Source of the DNA: Psilocybe azurescens
Taxonomy: Eukaryota; Basidiomycota; Agaricomycetes; Agaricales; Agrocybaceae
Assembly (NCBI GenBank): GCA_023853785.1
Contig: JAJIRX010000016.1
Coordinates: 245,431 to 309,430 of the forward strand
Direction: 5' to 3'
DNA: 64,000 nucleotides
Numbering within the stretch: the stretch's first letter is position 1; every line of letters starts with the position of its first letter. Made by a program: the position numbers and the translations under genes. Below, one piece after another: positions 58,164 through 64,000 of this stretch. Below the pieces are notes generated by a model that did not search any database, was not told where the DNA came from, and worked only from the letters and a program-made list of their open reading frames with translations.

Positions 58164-61100
58164 ATGCCCTCTCAACGGCAAAAACAAGAACGCGGCACGC
58201 AGAAATATATTGCGTGAAGGCGATGTGGAGGCCGCCGCCGCCATTACATATGAAACTAGAAAAACTGTCACACGGAATGGGAGAGTCAAGACAAAAAGTA
58301 TGCAGTCGCACTGGAACGTGAACAGACAGATCCTACTGCTGGGCCCTCTCCACCGATAGACGTGGTTCCAGATAATGAAGACAATCCATTTTACAGCATG
58401 GACTTGGAAATGGATGACTCTGTTGTAGAACCAAAAACGCCGGAAGGTCAGACTGCTTTAAAGATATTCATTTAAGTCATGTTCTGACCAAATAAAAGAC
58501 ACAACGAGATTATATATTGCAGTTTGTGGACAGAGTAGATGATTTGCTGGGGGCATTGCTCAGCCGGGAATCTCTCCGACCTGAGCTCTCTGAGTGCATT
58601 CATTGTGCTTCTAACCTCCGGGCGGTATGGCGATGTCAAGACTGCAGTATGCCTGCGATGCTATGCAGGTCTTGCATGCGCGAGACACACCAAGATAATC
58701 CCATGCACAAAATTCAACGGTGGACCGGTTCCCATTTCCGCAAAGCCGAGCTTTGGGAAGTCGGAAGTTACCTTCTGATACCCCACCACGACGGCAATCC
58801 TCTTTGTTCAGCTCTAGAATTTCAGAGAAGATATTTGGAATCCATTGAGCGGCCCAAAGATAAGCAGGAGCAGGCAGAACTCCGGCAACAGGGTACAGAA
58901 TTTGAGAACGCGGGACCGGGACCGGGACCGGGAGTGGCATCGGCATCGGCATCGAATAATGCAAACGACACTGATACTCGCCAGCAGGAATCGGAGAATG
59001 CACCAGCCGACTATAATTGGAATGACCAAGAGTTTGAACACTATTTGCAATCGCTGCAAAATAATTCCGACGTGGTACAAGACGAAATGGTGCCGGATGA
59101 GGAGCCTGACGATGCAACAGAAGTCACCAATGCCGAAGCCGATGTCCGTTTCATTCCCAACTATCTCGCAGCATTAAATGTCGGTGATGCCGACCCGACT
59201 ACGGCCTTTACAGGGGCATTCCCACCGCCGATGGTCTGAATAACTCGTATGTCCGTGTCGTTCACACAAACGGACTTCACCACTTGGCTATGGTTTCATG
59301 TTCATGCCGGGGCCTAACATTCTTCCACTTGACCTCATGGCCAACAGATTGATACCAACCAGCTTCTATCACGTCCGGACATTGTTTTCAGCTCAAATGC
59401 TTGATTTCTTCCGTCTTTCAAATCTTGAACTCAAGGCATCGGCATATCAATTTTACAATCTATTGCGCCGTGTAACGAACCCAATTGCTCCCTCAAGTGT
59501 GGTCGATCTATACAACGAATTTAAGTCGCATGACACGTCTGTGGCGATGGATGAAGAAACTCAAATGGTCGGGATTTGCTGGTCACAATGGTAGAAGTGC
59601 GACGGAAGTCCGGAAAGGGGAACTTGCAAATTACTGCCCAGCATGTCCACAAGTCGGGGTGAACTTGCCGGACAATTGGAAGAGCGACCGAACGCTGGGT
59701 GTATAAACGAATATTTGTTGCTGACGGAAATTTTAAGGCAGATCATGTTCGGACAGCAAAGCCGTCGCAGGATATATGGCTGTCTGAAGGAGGCGGGATG
59801 ATTCCGTTCGCGTGCAGAATATGATTCATTCTTGAAACGTGCAATAGAAAGATTGACGGTAAGTTTCCGGCTCCGGTGCCGTTCCGTTCGATCCCGACCC
59901 TGGTTGACCCGTTCCATAGGGCGCACCTTGTGAGAACACATTTAAGGCTATCAAGAACGCTCTAATCGCTTCGTCCGCTTGTGACGTTACTGGCATTGTA
60001 GCATTTGCATGTGCCCGGCATGGATGCTTTGCCCCAAATTCCATGGCCGACCTATTCAAGGGAGAACAGCAAAAAATGTGGATTTTTCATTTTTAATGGC
60101 CCTGGCCTCCACTATGGTACACCCGGACCAAGGAGCAATGGTGATATATGACATTATTTGTCAATACTTTATTTACTTGCTGCTACGGATTGGGCACTTG
60201 CTTCCTCATGGCTTAAAGCTTGACCGAGCAATTGGTATGTTTCACGTCCATGCCCACAAAGACGAATGTTTTTTCCGTTACGCGCCCACTTTCATCCTAG
60301 GCGCGGCCACTGTATGCGGTGAAATATTGGAATCACTATGGTCAAACTTGAATCCAATCTCCCGAGCGGCCCGGACAGCAACTCTTAAGCATCGGGCAGA
60401 GCTTCTCGATGATCATGCCTGCGATTCAAATCATAAAAAGCTCTGGGTATCTGGAAGTATCTTTCCAAACGTTTTGTAGAAGCGAACTTACACAGAGAAA
60501 GGTTTCACAACTGCTTTATGAAAGTCAGTTCCGCAGCTGGGGTCAGACCACCGGTTGAGATGTGGACAAAACAAATCCTGGATGCCGAAGCCCAGCGGCT
60601 GGATAATCCCAAGGCGATGGATGTATATGCCGCCAAACGTCTGGCGACATCGGGGGCCGGGGGGGAAAAATACATCCGGTGCCGCTTCCGCTCCGCTCCT
60701 GACCCGATCCGCTGTGGAATCTTGGTTGGACTTTGCGCTGCTATTGGAAGAAAAACAGTAAGCCGACATTCATTTCATGTGTAAGTTGCTAATCAATTTA
60801 ACGGCCTGAAGGTTGGATATTAGAATTCGGGCACGGCGCCTAATTAACGAAGATCGCATTGACGACAGGAATAAAATGAACAAATTGCGAGAGGAATTGG
60901 CTGCGGAGATGACACAGCTGAGTCACCTGCAAGACCTTGCAGGTGTCCTTCAAATTTCCAGGCAGAGTGTTATTTCACCGGACCAGCCACTGGATATTTG
61001 GGAAGACGGAGATGACATCCCGACCCGACCCGTTGCCGCCGAACTCAACGACGATATTCACCTACATATACTATGTCTACCATCCAATGGTAATTGCAAT

Positions 61101-61907
61101 GACAGCTATAACAATGCGGAACTTGGAGCACGTATCAAGCAAGCGACTGGTCACTTGGACCAAATTCGTGAACTCATTGCGGAGAAGTCCTTCTTGTATT
61201 CAAGCGTTTACAGAGATGCCCCCAACAAAGGTGTCCGGACCCGGCCCGGGCAACAATCAAGGCGGCGAATCACAAAATATCTTTTCATTCCCAGGTGTAT
61301 ACGCACTGCCGTGTCCGGCTAATCCGGCTGGGTGCGGACAATATGACTCTGCGTAAACTACGTGTTCTAAAGAAGGAAGATGTTAGGGGAAGCACCATGA
61401 TTTTGAATCCAAACCTTGCTGGCTCCACAACACTTCGACTATCTTGGATTTGGCATTCTGTTAGCCAGCGCCTTTTGCCCCGAATGCGCGGACAAAATGC
61501 CGACTCCGGCGCCGTGCCGAGTTCCGACGAAGATGCAGGCGACTTAGCCATGGAGGAAGAAACGGATCCTGCGACCATTCTCGAATGTAAGACATTCATT
61601 TTATGTTGCGTTCCTCCATTCTGATTCCTAATAGTCAAACGTGTTCATTGGCTTCGCGCGAGCACAGTTTCAAAGATGGGATGAAGAGAAGACACTTGTT
61701 TCGTATGAAATGCAGTGGACTGTGTCGTATTTTATCAACAAAAGCAGGTTGTGGAAATCGGCGGCAACGGCACCGGGACGGGATTCAGTTCCACTACTGC
61801 CTGGAGTAGTTGCATACGCACACCGGCAGTCTGACTTGTGGCATCAATTGGCATTAATCGCTGACCAATCATTTCAACGATCAAACCCTAATTATAAATC
61901 AATGTAG
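58164..61907 (+). CDS. KDZ (Kyakuja-Dileera-Zisupton) transposase with CxC2 Cys cluster, frame broken
   Basis: Starts MPSQRQKQERGT; after a slip it continues NILREGDVEAAAAITYETRK. The CxC2 zinc cluster is at 58,595-58,800: CIHC, CQDC, CRSC, then HQDNPMHKIQRWTGSHF. Next are VRVVHTNGLHHLA, FFRLSNLELKASAYQFYNLL and GELANYCPACPQVGVNLPDN, then the core: VADGNFKADHV (likely first Asp), ARHGCFAPNSMADLFKGEQQ, VIYDIICQYF (second Asp), MFHVHAHKDECFFRYAP and CGEILESLW (Glu). The C-terminal part includes RVHWLRAxAQF, EMQWTVSYFINKS and a stop at 61,905. Introns are present, for example before 58,521 and near 59,860-59,930. Single-base slips occur near 58,190, 59,310, 59,530, 59,690 and 59,810, so as read it is inactive or mis-sequenced. 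It would catalyse cut-and-paste transposition of the island. Confidence 0.85.
58913..58960 (+). repeat. GGGACC hexamer array in transposase exon
   Basis: 'cgggaccgggaccgggaccggga' followed by 'gtggcatcggcatcggcatcg' encodes Gly-Pro and Ala-Ser repeats. The same GGGACC unit forms arrays in an intron at 51,668-51,705 and in an exon at 52,735-52,775. Confidence 0.8.
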
Positions 61908-61972
61908 CAAAAATTTGATGACAACTATCTTGTTTTACAACCACCCACTCTCATTCATCTGACCCACTAGTT

Positions 61973-64000
61973 ATGTCTGGAAACAACACTATCCGACCCT
62001 TCAATCCCTTTAGCCTGCAGAATGGCGCGGATGACAGATGGCACCGTGATGTTTTGAGGTGTATAGCATATGGGGATTCCCGACTACGTCGGCTTTGTTG
62101 AAGATGACAGAAGCCGAGAATCGGCATCAAGCTTGGATGCAGTCATGTCTCCTTAAAGAGTCCGTGAGTGTCCATATTTGTTGATACAAATATTTCGCCC
62201 AAAATGGACACCTTGCTACACAGAGATTTTTCTTGCAATACGTTGGCATTGCAACTGCCATGGGCTTGGTGTTCGACACTCCTGTCATTTTGCGTTCGTT
62301 GGCGGTTTCACTGTGCCAGGCGTCATCTAGTCAATTGCCGCTTCCTTTTGATTCAAGGCTTATCGCCATCCTCGCCGCGAACACCCGATCTGATCAAACA
62401 CTACCGTGTTGTATCGCGGGCACAAAGTCACGATTGGTGGAATAAAGACGCGGCATCGACAACACTTGACGATAAAAAGCTCTATGCCGCCTTGTCGTTC
62501 CACCGCGAACAACTAAAATCGGTCCTTCCACGGACAGCGGCTCCAGACGATGACGGCCCCCGGTTCCGGCCTCCTCACCTACTCCACCCCCTGTGCCAAG
62601 GATAGATCTGCTGGCCGTACCCAAAATTCCGGCTTCCGTTGCCGGTGCCGACCCGGATTGTCCCATGTGCGACATATACCAACAGATGGCCGTCGATCTC
62701 TACCAAATGAATGTCGATGCCGTTCGACATAACAAAGCACTTCTACTACTAGCAGAGACAGAGAGTTGGCTTTGTGAGCGCCGTGTTGCGGGATTTTACG
62801 AACTGCACGAAGCCGCCGTGCTGAAGGAAACAGCAAATGTGCCGGCGAGGATACGGATTCTGGCTCGGCACCGGCACCGGCACTATCTTCCCCGCCTCGC
62901 TCTCATTGGACGTGGGGTGAAAGCCTGACTCGGGAAAACGTTCTCGCACTTGGACGGTCTCAGCAGTCGGAGATTCACACCGGGTATGGGATCGAGTTGG
63001 AAGATGGAAATATTGCTGGGAATGATTCTCAGACGAGGATTACAGTTGGAACTGGTGCGTAGTCATTTTGTCTGTTCTTAAACGCACTTTACTGATATCT
63101 TGAACACGCGTAGAGGAGCATGAGTCTATGCATTCCGGTATCCACGACCGGGAGAATGTCCGGCAAGCCTTGCCAGTATGTCCGGCGACGATGAAGCGGA
63201 ACATGTGCCGGTTTCCGCTCCGGTGCCGGCTACTATGAATTTTACTCGAATGGCCCTCAACAACATGTCCGATGACGATGACGACGAAATTGTACGGCCC
63301 TCATCTGAACAACGTGATGTCAATAAGCCTAAGGATGCTCTTGCTAATATGGACATCGACGATGAGGTGGAAATTGTGCCGCCTCTTTCCATCCAACAGG
63401 GCGACAACCGGACTCGGCACGTTCTGGCCAACATGTCCGGCGACGATGAGATCGAAATTCTGTCCGCCCATTCCATTAGAGAATCGTTCACAGGCCGCCT
63501 TGGCCAATATGTCGGACGATGATGAGGTTGAGATCATCGCATCGACCAATGTTGACTTGAGAGCAAGGAATGCCCTCGCCAATATGTCGGACGATGATGA
63601 GGTTGAGATCATCGCATCGACCAATGTTGACTTGAGAGCAAGGAATGCCCTCGCCAATATGTGGACGATGATGATGTAGAATTCATTGCGTCAACGAATG
63701 TTGACCTAAGAGCAAGGAATGCCCTCGCCAATATGTTGGACGACAGTGATATTGAAATCAGCGTAGACCCCATCCAATCGACGCCATTGTCGAACAAAGT
63801 CGACATCGATTCCCGCGCCCGCTTAGTGTTGGACAACATGTCCGATGACTACCGACGCCTCAGCGGCCCCATCCCCGTCCCGAAGCCGTTCCCTTGCTCG
63901 TGTAGCGTTGGACAATATGTTGTCTGATGACGATGAGCTACTCTCCGACCCGGCGGACTCCCACTCCCATTCTCGTATGGTATTAGCAAATATGTCTTCT
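61973..64000 (+). CDS. KDZ-island accessory gene 4: acidic repeat protein with SIM-like motifs, runs off window
   Basis: Starts MSGNNTIRPFNPFSLQNGAD 66 bp after the transposase stop, same strand. The N-terminal part is multi-exon (for example HRDVLR, intron near 62,060, then LIKHYRVVSRAQSHDWWNKD; later CPMCDIYQQMAVDLYQMNVD and ESWLCERRVAGFYELHEAAV). From 63,178 the protein becomes a tandem repeat of at least nine units of the form (A/L)-L-(A/D/N)-N-M-S-D-D-D-(E/D)-V-E-I-I-x-S, ending at the window edge. Cores read VEIV, IEIL, VEII, VEII and VEFI after an Asp-rich run, which fits the SUMO-interacting motif pattern. Single-base shifts lie near 63,490, 63,661 and 63,850. Function is unknown; SUMO binding is inference. 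Confidence 0.55.
63506..63729 (+). repeat. 75-bp coding tandem repeat, three units
   Basis: Units at 63,506-63,580 and 63,581-63,655 are identical over 75 bp; the third (63,656-63,729) is 74 bp with about ten substitutions and one deleted base, which shifts the frame. More diverged units extend on both sides. The identity of the first two implies very recent duplication. Confidence 0.9.

Overview
This window looks like nuclear DNA of a mushroom-forming basidiomycete (Agaricomycetes). The evidence is many 50-60 bp GT-AG introns and a gene set typical of that group: a NACHT NTPase, a DUF6533-type seven-helix protein, an alpha-kinase with a Cys-cluster N-terminus, an Agaricomycete rve-type transposase, a chromovirus and a KDZ transposase with accessory genes. 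No rRNA, tRNA, CRISPR array or prokaryotic signal was seen. Function and exon limits are inferred from conserved motifs read by eye; no database search was run.

Layout. 1-9,600 is gene-poor and built largely of dispersed repeats. 9,612-11,381 is a Mutator-like non-autonomous element with perfect 31-bp inverted ends and a 9-bp target duplication. 11,503-18,683 holds a seven-helix membrane protein and a NACHT NTPase flanked by two copies of an unknown domain. 20,637-30,708 holds a coiled-coil protein exon, an rve-type transposase directly followed by an alpha-kinase, and a seven-exon voltage-gated K+ channel. 31,100-33,100 is repeats, including a tandem duplication with a covarying stem-loop. 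33,314-41,150 holds a Vps62-like gene, a secreted RlpA-like protein and a URC1-type GTP-cyclohydrolase-II homologue.

41,700-50,110 is a nest of mobile DNA: two minisatellite-carrying elements around a truncated Ty3/Gypsy chromovirus whose LTR lies at 45,276-45,791. From about 50,380 to the right edge the window is a KDZ transposon island: two divergent gene pairs, one containing the CxC2-type KDZ transposase, followed by a repeat-protein gene cut by the window end.

Almost every long gene, including conserved host genes, carries single-base frame breaks, often in short homopolymers (K+ channel, URC1, alpha-kinase, NACHT). This suggests unpolished long-read sequence for at least part of the damage, so 'broken' host genes here should not be read as pseudogenes without raw reads. 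The transposon genes may be both decayed and mis-sequenced.
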